DNA of 64,000 nt, from contig JAKZJZ010000064.1 of NCBI GenBank assembly GCA_022702705.1, positions 53,001 to 117,000 on the forward strand, in the 5' to 3' direction. This DNA comes from Papilionanthe hookeriana x Papilionanthe teres. Taxonomy: Eukaryota > Streptophyta > Magnoliopsida > Asparagales > Orchidaceae. Every line of letters starts with the position of its first letter. The first letter of the stretch is position 1. The position numbers were made by a program, and so were the translations under genes. This document shows positions 23,984 through 36,606 of the stretch, piece after piece. The notes below the pieces were generated by a model, which saw only the letters and a list, made by a program, of their open reading frames with translations, did not search any database and was not told the DNA's origin.

Positions 23984-25559
23984 TGTCGGATATTTTTTCT
24001 GAAGTGTCAATGTCGGTTCGGAGTCGTCACTCTGTTTATCTATAATATTTCCCTAATTTTCAATAAATCTTATTTCTTTAGATCCCGTAAAAGAATCATT
24101 AGATAATAAAAAAATTTGAAGAAAATAAGGGCTAATAATAAAGAAAATAGTATAAAAAGAGATGTCGGTGATAATCCTTAAAATGAAGATTCTAGAAGTG
24201 TCTTATCCCAAAATTTCTAAATAAGAATAATAAAATTTTGGTAACCAAAGATTTATAGATATAATATCTATTCTGTTTTCTTTTAATTTTCCTATAGGAG
24301 CAAGCTCCCACAGTTAACTACATTTTAGGCAATTTATAATTATCTAAGAAAACTTCTGATTAATGTTAATCACTTATTTTTGAAATATTTTAAGGAAAGA
24401 TGTACTCAGTATCAATACTAAATGTCATTTGTCGTGTCAGTTTTATCTTATTGTCATGTCATCTTGTTTATTAATTTTGTTTTATTGTTTATCATTTTTG
24501 TTGTTGTTTATTTGTTTGGTGGCTATCCTAAAAGTTTCAGTTTTGTCATTTTAATGTTGTTTATTTTTTTTTGTTTTGTCGATGTTGTTATTTTGATATT
24601 AATGTGATTTTGTTTTGTTTTGTTGTATTTCATCACATCTTAGGAATGTCATCATGCAAAACGAAGTTAGCACACCCTATAACATGCAAAGGAAATCTAA
24701 AACGAAACATATCTTCATCCTGCAAAGGAAAATAGTGTCAGATTTAAAAGAAATAATGTCAGCTTTATTTCTTAAATCTTTTTATTTTGTTTGGTTGTAT
24801 TTTGGATAATACGGTCAAGATGTCACTTGCTCCGTCATCCTGTGGTTATCGAGCCTTAACCTACTTATTCCGAAAGGTGTTTAAACCAGACTGTAAGATT
24901 TCTATCACAGAACTGTGATTACGTCATCTGAGAAATCTTCGTAGATTAAAAACATTGAGGATCAAGTTGCATTCGGCGATGTTTGTTCATTAAGGTTTTA
25001 TTTAAGTTTTCGTGTCTTTTTTTATATTTAGATTTGAAAATTTTTAGGTCGTTTACAATTTCTCAAGATTTTTTTATGTCATTTCATGTCAAAATCTTGA
25101 AGTTTGATGTCTTTTAAACTTAAAGTTTTAAATTTAATGTGTTTTAGATTTATTTTCAATTAAATATAAAATCAATTTTGAGATTTTTTTAGATCTAGAA
25201 TTTAGTTTCAATTTTATTTGAATTTAAAGATTTAGATCTAATTAGATTAACTGTCATAAATTAGACTTTAGAATCTTAGATTGGGTTTCTTTTGAATCAA
25301 ATATTAAGTCTAATTACAAAAACTAAATAGGTTAGATTTATCAAACTTATTTTTGTTGAAATAAGTTTAATTTAAATTGAATTTGGATTAAGTTTAATAT
25401 CAAACTTGATGTTTTCATTAAAATAAGTTCAATTTAAATTGAACTTCGATTAAATTAGATTCGAGTTGAACTTAATTTCGGGTCGAGTTTAATTTTGATC
25501 AAACCTAATGTTTTTTGTTAAAATAAGTTTAATTTAGATCGAAATTAATGTCGAATTAA

Positions 25560-26100
25560 GTTCGATTTGATTTGAACTCGATTTCAGGTCAATCAAGTTA
25601 GATTCGATTTAGGTTGAACCTAAACTTATGGTCGACTTAAGTTAAATATGTGTTGAACTTAAGTTCGATTTAGGTTCGATTTAGGTTCAAGTTAGGTTAA
25701 ACCTAAACTTAAAGTCGACTTAAGTTTAATATGGGTCGAACTTAAGTATGATTTAGGTTCGATTTAGTTTCAAGTTAGGTTGAACCTAAACTTAAGGTCG
25801 ACTTAAGTTCAATATGGGTTAAACTTAAATATGCTTTAGGTTTGATTTAGGTTTATGTTAGGTTGAACTTAAACTTAGGGTTGAATTAAGTTCAATATGG
25901 GTTTAACTTTAGTTTGATTTAGGTTTAATTTAAGTTAGGTTCAAGTTAGGTTGAACCTAAACTTAAGGTCGACCTAAGTTCAATATGGGTCGAACTCAAA
26001 TTTGAGTTAGATTTGGTTTAAGTTCGGTTCAGTTAGGTTGAACCTAAACTTACGGTTGACTTAAGTTCAATATGATTTGAACTTAAATTTAGGTTAAGCC
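25560..26100. repeat. 83-bp tandem array in the LTR of Tat element 1
   Basis: About six units built around 'ggttgaacctaaacttaagg', 'tcgacttaagttcaatatgg' and 'gaacttaagttcgatttagg'. The 'gttgaacctaaactt' word or a variant recurs at about 25613, 25697, 25779, 25861, 25951 and 26036. Confidence 0.8.
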
Positions 26101-26639
26101 TAGTTAAATTAAACTTAATTAAGGTTTAAGTTTTATTTAAATAATACTCAAAGGTTAATTAAGTCTAAGACCATTCAAGTGTTATTTAGGTAAAACTTAA
26201 GGTTTAATTAAGTTTAATTAAAATTAAACTTAACTGAAAATTAATGTTATTTAAGCTTAATTTAAGTAAGGCTTAAGTTTAATTAAACCCAATTCAATTA
26301 AGGTTTAATAAATTTATTAAGCCTAATGAATTAGACTTAAGTAAGGTTTAGATTGATTAAACCTTAGTTGGTTAAGGTCGAATAGCTTAAGTAAGTCTAA
26401 TGTTATAGTACTTAATCGTGGTTTAAGATCGATTAAACCTTAGTTAGTTAAGGTTTAATAGTTTAATTAAGTCTAATGTGATAGATTTAATTATGGTTTA
26501 AGATCGACTAAAACTTAGTCGATTAAGGTTTAATAGCTTTAATTAAGTCTTATGTGATATACTTAATTATAGCTTAATCTAATATGTTTAAGATTAATTA
26601 AACCAAATTTCGGCAAGATTTGATCGATTAATAAGACTT

Positions 26640-28300
26640 AATTAGTGTTCGACCTAATTGATTTAGGATTAATTAAACCTAATTTAGGTAACGTTTAATT
26701 GATTAATTAGACTTAATTAAGGGTTAAGTCTAATTGGTTTAGAGGTTACTTAAGCATAATGTAAGTAAGGTTTAAGTTGATTAATTAGGTTTTATATGAG
26801 TTTAACCTAATTAGGGTTTAAAGGTTACTTAAACCTAACGTAAGTAAGGTTTAAGTTGATTAATTAGGTTTAATGTGGTTAAACCTAATTAAGGTTTAAA
26901 GGTTTCTTAAACCTATTGTAAGTAAGGTTTACGTTGATTAATTAGTTTTAATGTGGGTTAAACCTAATTAGGGTTTAAAGGATACTTAAACCTAATGTAA
27001 CTAAGGTTTAAGTTGATTAATTAGGTTTAATGTGGGTTAAACCTAATTAGGGTTTACAAGTTACTTAAATCTAATGTAAAGAAGGTTTAAGTCGATTAAT
27101 TAGGTTTAATGCGGGATAAACCTAATTAGTGGTTTAAAGGTTAATTAAACCTAATGTAAGTAAGGTTTAAGTTGATTAATTAGGTTTAATGCGGGTTAAA
27201 CCTAAGGTCACTTAAACCTAATGTAAGTAAGATTTAAGTTGATTAATTGTGTTTAATGCGGGTTAAACCTTATTAGGGTTTAAAGTTTACTTAAACCTAA
27301 TGTAAGTAAGGTTTAAGTTGATTAATTAGTGTTTAATGCGGGTTAAACCTAATTAGGGTTTAAAGGTTACTTAAACCTAATGTAAGTAAAGTTTAAGTCG
27401 ATTAATTAGGTTTCATGTAAGTTAAACCTAATTAGGGTTTAAAGGTTACTTAAACTCGATGTAAGTAGGTTTAAGTCGATTAATTGAGTTTAATGCGGGT
27501 TAAACCTAATTAGGTTTAAAGGTTACTTAAACTCGATGTCAAGTAAGGTTTAAGTTGATTAATTAGGTTTAATGTGGGTTAAACCTAATTAGGGTTTAAA
27601 GGTTACTTAAACCTAATGTAAGTAAGGTTTAAGTTGATTAATTAGGTTTAATGTGGGTTAAACCTAATTAGGGTTTACACGTTACTTAAATCTAATGTAA
27701 AGAAGGTTTAAGTTGATTAATTAGGTTTAATGTGGGATAAACCTAATTAGGGTTTAAAGGTTAATTAAACCTAATGTAAGTAAGGTTTAAGTTGATTAAT
27801 TAGGTTTAATGCGGTTAAATCCTAAGGTCACTTAAACCTAATGTAAGTAAGATTTAAGTTGATTAATTAGGTTTAATGCGGGTTAAACCTTATTAGGGTT
27901 TAAAGTTTACTTAAACCTAATGTAAGTAAGGTTTAAGTCGATTAATTAGGTTTAATGCGGGTTAAACCTAATTAGGTTTAAAGGTTACTTAAACCTAATG
28001 TAAGTAAAGTTTAAGTCGATTAATTAGGTTTCATGTAAGTTAAACCTAATTAGGGTTTAAAGGTTACTTAAACTCTGATGTAAGTAGGGTTTAAGTTGAT
28101 TAATTAGGTTTAATGTGGGTTAAACCTAATTAGGGTTTAAAGGTTACTTAAACCCGATGTCGATAGGGTTTAAGTCGATTAATTAGGTTTAATGCGGGTT
28201 AAACCTAATTAGGGTTTAAAGGTTACTTAAACCTAATGTAAGTAAGGTTTAAGTTGATTAATTAGGTTTAATGTGGGTTAAACCTAATTAAGATTTAATC
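26640..28300. repeat. 79-bp tandem array with higher-order structure
   Basis: About 20 units of about 79 bp: 'aggtttaatgtgggttaaac', 'ctaattagggtttaaagg', 'ttacttaaacctaatg', 'taagtaaggtttaagttg', 'attaatt'. Variant units recur in the same order about 620 bp apart: one with 'aaatctaatgtaaagaagg' at about 27070 and 27690, one shortened unit with 'cctaaggtcacttaaacc' at about 27200 and 27825, and one with 'tttcatgtaagttaaacc' at about 27410 and 28030. A block of about eight units was therefore duplicated after the units had diverged. Confidence 0.85.
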
Positions 28301-28979
28301 TTTATTTTAACCTTATTTTAATTAAGGTTTAATAGAATTAATTAGAATTACTGTTGGATTAATCCTAATTACGTTCTAATTTAAGTTCATTTCAATATTT
28401 GGACTTTAACCTAACTCATAATGTCACAAGTTAAGTAAAAATGAGTTTTCAATTTTAAATTAGAGTTTTTAAATTTTAAAACTTTAAAATTTTAAGCTTA
28501 ATAATAAAATTGTCATTTTAAATTTTTAAGAGGCTAGAATCTGTCTTTTTAGGGTTTAAATTTGTTCCCCTAAATTTATAACAAATTACCAATTTAAATT
28601 TCTTATTTTCTGATTTTTAGAATTATTATTAAAAATAATTACCAAATCTCATGAAAATTAAGAAAAGTTACTTAAGAGAATTTTCCTAGCCTTGGAAAAA
28701 TCAAAGATTGTCTCTAAGGATTTAAAGATTAATCCCCTAAAGTTTCATATTTTTCTGACTTATAATTAATTTTTAATAATTAAAATACTCGAGAGAGTAT
28801 TTAATTAATTAAAAACCAAATATAAATAAAAAATTCAAAATTTCAATTTCACATTGTAGTGTTCATTGTCCTGATTCCAGAGGTATTTTTATTTTATTTG
28901 TGTGATTTTTTTGTGCAAAGTTATGAATTTTTTATTAGTTTAAGGATAATTTGATTTAAATAAATTTTAAACTAAACAG

Positions 28980-30240
28980 AAAAAGCCAGGGAGTGCCGCA
29001 TGTTCTCGGATCGATCGAAACGCCCTTGATCCGCTGCGGGGCTCTGAGTAACAGATCCAGCGTGATTAAATCAGGCTGTCCTTTCCCAAAAGATGGGGAT
29101 AGATGGTTCTGGTTCATCGTCTTCCTCCCGTCAGATTCGCAGACTGTCCATGATATAGGGACAATATCTAGCTCGATTCTTGATGAAACTTAGCGAGGTT
29201 TGTTCCTACACGATCGTCTTGAGCAGACAATCATATCCATATGGATATGTGAGGGTTTCGACATGGCTAACCCTACTCCGCACCAACCCCGAGCTCGGAG
29301 TTGGGTGTGAAGAAGCATACCTTAACCTCGCCGATGCAAGCTCAAGTCGGATGGTTCCAAGCTTTGTCTAGACCTTAGAAATCTTTTCCCCAAGTCAATT
29401 CGAGGTGAAATCAGATCTGTATATGACTTCATCCTCGAGGCATCTCGGCTTGAATGAGCTTGATCAATCAGTGGTTTAAAGGTTATGGGAATGCCTGATT
29501 TGGATTGAGCTTACCTTCATTCAGTCCTTCAGTGGATTTGTGATGGCTTATTTGGAGGTTTATGGAGGTTGGTTTCGTAATTCAAATTTATTCCGGTTTA
29601 GTCTTTTTAAGCTCTCGTAGTTGGCTAAATCGGCTTGATGCACTAGGTCTAAAGGTTTCGATTTCATCGGGATGAACTACCTAAGACCTAATGATTGTTT
29701 TTTGTGTTGAAGGCTAAGAGATTCGAGCAAGTGGTTAGGTCTCTCATATTTTTCGTCTCCTCTCTTGCTTAGAGCTTGGGTTAGTGGCTTATATATATAT
29801 CCATGTGAGAGCTTTGTTTGGCTAGTGGTTGGATCGGGGGAGTTGTTAACTTCCTCATGATGGTTTTAGGATAGAATTTTGGCTGTGGAAATGATGAATT
29901 TGGATTTACTAAGCTTAGCCATCAATGGCATTAACCATGGTGAGGATTAGACTCCAATCTTGTCTTGCTCTTATTGGATGATTTGGGAGGTTTGTAAATT
30001 GATTAGAATGCCTTAGATCGCCTTTCCCCACATGTTTTCACTATCTAATTTGATGGGTTTAGGGGTGGCATGACATATAAGCTCATTACTCACCTTATGC
30101 ATGGGTGTGTCATCATTGCATTTTACCATGGTAAGGAATTGATCTAAGCTTTGTTTCTTCTCCATCGGTGGCCTCGGAGGTGTGTAATAAGACATTAGGA
30201 TGGCCGCCCACCTCACCTTAAGGAGGAGGGTGAGTCATGC
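28980..30240 (-). other. GC-richer leader segment of the LTR, no gene recognised
   Basis: It follows the block equivalent to 50395-50470 and at its start corresponds to the GC-rich leader near 50510. Short open frames on the plus strand (28993-29371) show no family I recognise. Homology to element 2 fades by about 29400, so much of this segment is specific to the longer LTR. Confidence 0.4.
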
Positions 30241-30699
30241 TTCAAAATGGGGAGAATGCCACCTCATTTCCTTCACCATGATGAGGTTTAACCATGGTTA
30301 ATATGATGTGGCATGGGTCGAATTTATTTGTAATGGGTCATATGGGCTGTGTCTAACCCATATCGAGTCGTACATGATGTCATAAAGGGGTTTAGAATTT
30401 TCGAAAACCAATTATTATGTCATAATTGGTGTCATGTGTTAAAATTCCATTATGTCATCAATTAAAAATATTGGAAATTATTTTATTAACCAACTAATTA
30501 ATTTTAAATTAATTATTTGATTAATTTTATGTCATTTCTGGTTTGAAATTGAATTTTATCTCATTTCATGGCTTTTAATTATATTTTCATTTTAATTAAT
30601 TAATTAATTAATTAAAATATTAAAAATTATATTATTAGTCAATTAATTAATCAAAATAGTTTTGGAATGATCATATGATTAATTTATATTATTTTTGGT

Positions 30700-31650
30700 T
30701 CAAAATTAAGTATTTTGACCAATGTTGACTTAGTGGTTGATCAATATCGATCCTAGTTAACTCAAGTTGGCGTGTGTTGATCAATTATAGTTCAAGGATG
30801 TTTAATGTAACTTTCTCAACCTTGTCATGGTTGATTTGGTCATAAAATTGGTGGTTTTGTCATTTTGGGATTTAAATTGGTCATGTTGATTAATTTTAGG
30901 GTTTAGGTTAACCCAATGGTCAATGTGGTGACACTTGGATTAACTTCTGGTTATTTTGATTAATATCAAGTTGATCATGTCAATGTCTATCATCAAGTCA
31001 ATTTTATGGTCGTGGGAGGCATATGTTAGCTATTTTGACCAATTTTACCCTTTTAGTCAAGAGTCGACCAATCGAGGCCGGAGCGCATGAATTTTTGTGA
31101 TCAAACCTTGATTATTTATATCAAAAAATGATAAAAAAAAGGTTAATGCAATAATCTTTGGGTCATAGTTTGATCATTTTAACCAAAATTGACTTTTTGG
31201 TCAAAGATGACCAATGAGGTAAATATGGTGGTCTTTAGGTGTTTGGTCGATGATTTTGATTAATTTTAACTTTTTGGGTCAAACGTTAACCATCTCAAGT
31301 TAATGGAGTGATGATCGGCAGATCGACCATCTTAGCCAAAGTCGACTTTTTGTTAAAAATCGACTAGTTTGACCAAGGTCGACTTTTTTGGTCAAAATCG
31401 ACCTATTGGGTTAATAGGGTTGGTCATCGGGTCGGATCGACCATTTTAACCAAAATTGAATTTTTAGGTCAAAAGTTAACCTATCGGGTCAATAGGGTCG
31501 GTCATCGGGTCGGATTCGACCAATTCGACCAAAGTCGACTTTTAAGATCAAAAGTTAACCTATCGGGACAATAGGGTTGGTCAATGGGTCGGATCGACTA
31601 GTTTGACTAAAGTTGACTTTTGAGTCTAAAAGACGACCTATTCAGTCAAT
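30700..31650. repeat. GACC-rich, about 79-bp tandem repeats
   Basis: Units share 'ttggtcatcgggtcggatcg', 'accattttaaccaaaattga' and 'ggtcaaaagttaacctatcg'. The 'ggtcatcgggtcgg' word or variant recurs at about 31422, 31500 and 31579. The left part is more diverged. Related to the repeats at 18430-18860 in LTR fragment A. Confidence 0.75.
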
Positions 31651-32019
31651 ATTCGATCAAGTCAAGCATTTGTCATTATCGATTTGATCATTTTAAGATG
31701 CCATCAAAGTTTATGTTAAAAAGGTTTCATAAGGTCTCTCCCTTAATATTAGGGTTTAGTGACCCTCATTAAGAGTTAGAGAATTTAATTTTGGTAAACT
31801 CCCCACTCTAATATATCTTGTAAATAGTCCTCACAAAATTGAGGTCAGAATAAACCAGATTCTTTATTTTTCTTGGGGTCCTCTGGTTATAAGTAACCTA
31901 CCAAAAGTTATTTCGCATTTTTATGATTAATTTATTATTTTTTTGTAATTATTTTACTTAAATAGGCATAATAACTTGAAAATTAGAGATCTTTATCTAG
32001 AGGCCTCCTCTCGACTTTG

Positions 32020-32145
32020 GAAAAACGGCTCGAGATGAAGAACGGGAATTGATGAAGAGTGAGTTCATAATAACTAAAATGGCATAATAACTCGAAAATA
32101 CAATCTACACATGTGCGGGATGAAGAACGGCTCGAGATGAAGTGT
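32020..32145. repeat. Local duplication of about 104 bp
   Basis: The words 'aacggctcgagatgaag' and 'cataataact(t/c)gaaaat' each occur twice, about 104-120 bp apart (32024 and 32127; 31965 and 32085). A short tandem duplication within the leader of the LTR. Confidence 0.6.
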
Positions 32146-32579
32146 GAGTTCATTATCTTTGTCCGAGAGGGAGCCATCAATCAGATGATTGTGGAAGCTT
32201 CAATTGGTCCCAATGAATCTCCAGATGGAGCCTTTTTCCCTGTTGAATTGTCTGGACCCAAACTCGACCAAATTTAATTTCAGGCGTTGATCAAAGTCTG
32301 GTGCAGAGGCTCTCTGTGATGGGCTTTGATGAGGAATCTTATTCTTTCAATACTGTGAAGGTGTGGGTGCAATCAACTTGGGTTTGGTGCACTGTGGTGC
32401 TGTGATGGAGTTTTTCCTAGTTATGACTGAGATTTCAGTAGGGAAACTGCTCTCAGGCAGAGGGACTAGAGGGGAAAATGGTTGGAATGAGCTTAGGAAG
32501 GTCTGGAAAGGCTCTGGTGAGGTTTTGGCAGAGTTTCCTTAGGAAATTTTTAGCACCTAGAATTTAGCTGTGAGGGTGG

Positions 32580-32590
32580 GTTTTATAGCC
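32580..32590 (-). promoter_or_regulatory. TATA box of the Tat element 1 LTR (GCTATAAAA)
   Basis: Minus-strand GGCTATAAAACCC at the place where the other family LTRs carry CTATTTAAAC, upstream of a leader that aligns with 50880-51000. Confidence 0.55.
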
Positions 32591-34563
32591 ATGGTCGAAG
32601 GGTAGAACTCGGGGTGTGGGTGCTTTGGTTTGCTTAAGGTGAGGGCAGAGCAGTGCCATTGAGTGGTGAGGGGATGCCTCACTGAAAAGGCTCATTTTTG
32701 AGCTTAAAGGGGTATGAGGGAGCTCGGGCGTGCCTGTTCCGGCGGCTAGGGCAGCTGGCGAGGACAAGCATGGCGGCTGGCAGGCTGAGGGGATGAAAGG
32801 GAGGAGCTCAGTGCAATTAACTGCCTGGTTTAATTAAAGCTTGATCGAGTATATAAGTTTAGCCAAAAGGTGAGGCAAAGTTGACTTTCGCTAAGGACCA
32901 TTGGTCCATGGCTCATTTGGGTTGGGTTCGGTTGGTTTCGACCGATCTTCGGGGTCCTGAGCTTGGTTGTAATCGAGTCATTTTGGTCAATTTAGCTCAA
33001 TTGGGGTGAATCGGGTCATAGGTTGTTTTTGGGCACTTTGGGCTCAAGTTGGGTTAGCTTGGGTTTAAGCTTGGGTTAAGCCCAAATGATTAAGTAATTT
33101 TGTGGACATGATTGTCAGAAAGAGTTTGGAAAGGAATTGGATTAGTTTTGAATTGGTATGGGGTTCAATTTGGCCATTTGGTTTAATTTGGGTCATTTGG
33201 GCTAACTTGGGTTAGGATTGGGCTAGAGTTGGGTCAAGGCCCAATTGAAGGTTCCAAATGTTCTAGAGGATATTATAAAGAGTTCCCAACATTAATTGGG
33301 TGGAAATTTTAGAGTTAGGGCACTCAATTTGGGGAATTTTGGGGGCATGTGTTTGATTTGGGTCAAAGTTGGGGGAATTTGGATCAAATGGGCTCGGTGA
33401 GGCTTCGGCTCAAATCGGGGCAATTGATGGTTCAATTTTGTTTAGTGGAAGTGTTATGAAGGGTTTAGAATTCAGATTAGGAGAAATTTATCGGCATTGA
33501 AGTCAATTTGGGAATTTGGGTCACTTAGGCAAAATTGGGATTTGTTGGATTTTAAGTGAAATTAAACTCAAATGTGGGCCAAATTGAGCTTCGATTTGGT
33601 TTATGTCGAGTATAGAGATGTTGAATTAAAGTTTATAATTGAATTCTGGGCAAAATCGGGTCAATCGAGCGGACATCGGATTTAATTCGGGCACTTTTAA
33701 AGTTAAATGGGTCACATCAGGTTTTTCGTTAAATTGTGCTAAATTGATCAAATCGGGGTCATTTGGTAGTCGAGAGAAATGAAATTAGGAATATTTGGAA
33801 GGTTTTGGGAATTTTTGGGAAATTTTGGATTTTTTGGGCTAAGAGGGGCATTTTGGTACTTTTGAAAATTTTGGGGCTATTTTAAGATTTTGGTAAATTT
33901 GAGTGGTGAAAAATATTTTGAAATGATTTTTGGAGGAAAATGGGTAATTTGGATAATTTTGGGAGTTTTGGAAGACTTTAGGATTTAGGGGTTTTTTGGG
34001 TAATTTTAGAGGCGAATGGGTATTTCTGGGTAATTTTAGAGGCGAATCGGGTATTTTGGATAATTAAAATTTTGGAAAAATCGAGGTTAGTTAGAGGTGA
34101 ATAAGAGGGAATCGTTTAGGTCGAGCTATTGATTAAGGGTAACCCTCATTCGGTCCTCTATGCGTCGGTACTAATCACACCTTTAGCTTGGGGCTAAGAG
34201 TCTGGGAAAACCACACACACGAGTTTCCAAAGAGTTAGGAGACCAAAGTAGGATTTGCTTTGCTTAGGCTCGTGATTGTGAAATGTGTATATGGTGTAAG
34301 CTCCGCACCTCCCGGAGTAAATCCTAAGGTCTCGATCACTTATAGAGACTTCTCCTGAGCTTCCTTATGTTTGGTTTCTTCCTCCCAAAAGCCGTGAGGT
34401 TAGACCTTAAACACATGAAAACTCCTAGTGAAGTGAAAAAGTTCGAATTTCTATGGGAGGGTCCCAAGACTAGTCTTCTAAGAAAGTCACCAGGAGGGTC
34501 CTACGGCTCGACCCTAAGCTATTCTAAAGAAAAACTCGACCTCAACCAAAATTTAGGTCAACA

Positions 34564-34590
34564 AATGGACACCCAATAGGTGCGGTGTGC
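34564..34590 (-). promoter_or_regulatory. Polypurine-tract region of Tat element 1
   Basis: The minus strand reads 'cacctattgggtgtccatt' directly before the LTR start TGTTGACC. The matching place in element 2 (53513-53535) reads 'cacctatcgggggtccatt', whose G-run is the better tract, so this copy looks mutated. The sequence following it on the plus strand, with 'attggtgttgaccgacgaga', is shared with 53560-53600. This confirms that both are ends of one family. Confidence 0.6.
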
Positions 34591-35029
34591 TGGGCAAGCA
34601 CACTACACGTATTGGTGTTGACCGACGAGATCAACAAAACCAACACAACTATCCAAGTCGACTCAAGACAAAACATCAATTTAGCAAGGAAGCTTCGTCG
34701 GGGATTATCTGCCGAAACCTTCAAATCCCGGGAGCTCCCGCCGAGGAAGGAAGATGGGATACCTTCATGAGAGGAGCTATGAGCTTCGTGCTTCCGTACT
34801 CGAAGGAGTTCGATCCAAATCGATTTGAGTTTAGAATTCGAGAATTAGAGTTAGAATTTGATCGTAATTTCAAATTTAATTTTCAATTCGAGTTCGAATT
34901 CGGATTTTGAATTAATTTTGAGTTTTTATGAAATTTACGTAAATTTTAGGATTTGTGGAATATTTAAATTCAAAATTTTTAATTTCTCGGTAAATTTTGA
35001 GTTTCAAGTGAGTGTAGAGAGGAAATCAT
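34591..35029 (-). other. 3' untranslated region of Tat element 1
   Basis: Up to about 34780 it is homologous to 53540-53720 of Tat element 2. Beyond that it is AT-rich with 'gaattcgaatttgaa' words. Short plus-strand ORFs here are antisense to the element and not supported. Confidence 0.5.
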
Positions 35030-35255
35030 AATTTCAGCACCGATCTCGAAGGTGAGAGTTAGAATTTAAGTACTGATCCTGCAGGATGAGAACTGGAATT
35101 TAAGTACCAACCTCAGAAATGAGAATTGGAATTTCGGTACCTATCTCAGAAAAATGGGAGTCAGAATTTAACTACTGATCCCGAAGGATGAGAACTAGAA
35201 TTTAGGTGCTAGTCTCAGAAATGAGAATCGGTATTTCTGTACCGATCTCGAGATT
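35030..35255. repeat. About 33-bp tandem repeat
   Basis: Six to seven diverged units of the type 'gatcctgaaggatgagaa' followed by 'ttagaatttaagtaccgat'. It lies in the 3' untranslated region of Tat element 1. Confidence 0.75.
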
Positions 35256-35760
35256 TCGTGGATGTGGAAAATTTCTGAAGGAAAATGGAAATATATGGAA
35301 TTTTAAGGAATCGACGACCGAGCTCGATCTCGAAATTTTATGGAAGGAGGAAAAATTTCTGATAGAGTGCGTAAAATTATAGAATTTTGGAAAATTGGAT
35401 CGGTCGAGCTCCGATCCTAGAATTTCATGGAAGGCGAAAATTTTCTGGATGGAGATGCGAAAATTAGGGAATTTTGGGGAGTCTGATGACTAAGCTCCGA
35501 TTCTAGAATTTCATGGAAGGCAGAAAAATTTCTCAGATATGAGGCATAAAATTAAGGAATTTTAAGGAATCTGTCGACTGAGATCCAATCCTATAATTTC
35601 ATGGAAGACGAAAAAAATTTCTTGGAAGGGAAATGGAAAATTGGGAAATTTTGGGGAATAAGTTGACTGAGCTCCGATCCTGGAATTTCATGGAAGGCGT
35701 AAAAATTTCGGATAGAGAGGCGGAAAATTAGTGGAATTTTTTATGGAATCTTTCACCATA
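35256..35760. repeat. About 87-bp tandem repeat
   Basis: Six units with 'cgagctccgatcctagaatt', 'tcatggaaggcgaaaaattt' and 'aaaattaggaattttgggg'. The 'tggaagg' word or a variant falls at 35341, 35428, 35514, 35602 and 35691. It occupies the same interval of the element as the unrelated 81-83-bp array of Tat element 2. Confidence 0.85.
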
Positions 35761-36606
35761 TTGAGGAGGAATGCTCAGGGACTCATATCCTCAAGAGGTA
35801 GCATAGTGTCACATTAGGAAGGAAAGCTCACGGACTTACATCCAATTCAAGAGGTGACAGAAGGAAAACAGAGTTTAAGGACTGCCACCAAGTTCCTCGT
35901 GAAAAGATTTTTGAGAAAATTTGACGTTGATTTTCGAAGAGGTAGGATTGATGCACTCTGCTAAGGCTGGTAGCTAATTGCAAGATTCAAAGAATTGCAT
36001 AATTTTTTGAATTTGAGAGAAGTGACGTTATGTAGAGTGCTAAACTTCACGAAGTACCTTCGAGAATGAAGGATTTGGGGGTGAGTGCAAGGACTCGGAA
36101 TCTCGAGAGAGAAAAAGTTAGCTTATCATGTATTTTTACTTTATCATCTTCTTTAGATTTGTTTCACAAAATTTCATTTGATTTCATTTTGTTTGGTTTC
36201 AAATTCAATTCTCTTTTAAGTTCATTTCATCTTATCAAATTTTCTTTTAACTTTTTTGATTTGTTATTATTTTTTATCTTATATTTTCATCTTTTTTCCT
36301 TTTGTATTCTTCTTTGTTCGTTTCAATTTGGGACCGATGTACAGTCCTGCGGCTCTCCACCTTCATGTCAAAAAGAGACATTTTTGATAAATTTGGCAAA
36401 CTGAAATATAAATCTTCATTAATTCTTGCTGAAGGCAGTAGTTTAACTGATCATATGCTGACAAACATCTAAAAGTCGATCAAGTGTATAAAGTTGCACG
36501 AAAACTATCATATCATATCCGGAGGTGTACAAAACTTGTGACGAATGCTATAACCCGTCGTAGAGGAAGTAGATATCCGCCTTTCGAGGCCGATCTCGCG
36601 AACAAG
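35761..36606 (-). other. Non-coding region between AlkB ORF and minisatellites
   Basis: A T-rich plus strand (36120-36320) gives a 112-codon plus ORF of low complexity (Phe/Leu/Ser), which I do not accept as a gene. Nothing else is recognised. Confidence 0.45.

Larger units (their letters stand above)
23984..34563 (-). mobile_element. Tat element 1, 3' LTR (about 10.6 kb)
   Basis: On the minus strand it starts at 34563 with TGTTGACC right after the polypurine tract. Read in that direction it contains the conserved blocks of the family. These are the C/A-rich tract, a TATA box (32580-32590), the leader (32160-32560), the 'tgattttttgtgcaaagttatgaa' block (28900), tandem arrays (25200-28300), and the 'cctataggagcaagctccca' block (24296; compare 46590). 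It ends near 23984 (TGTCGGA), though neighbouring TGTCG sequences make the end uncertain by about 30 bp. It is longer than the 7.3-kb LTR of element 2, mainly because of the 79-bp array and GACC-rich repeats. No coding region seen. Confidence 0.65.

Noticed and set aside
25200..28300. Interstitial telomere-like DNA, because of many TTAGGGTTTA words
   Set aside because: The units are 79-83 bp and AATTAGGG appears once per unit; there are no TTTAGGG runs in tandem.
36066..36404. 112-codon plus ORF
   Set aside because: Low-complexity Phe/Leu/Ser from a T-rich tract; antisense to the element.
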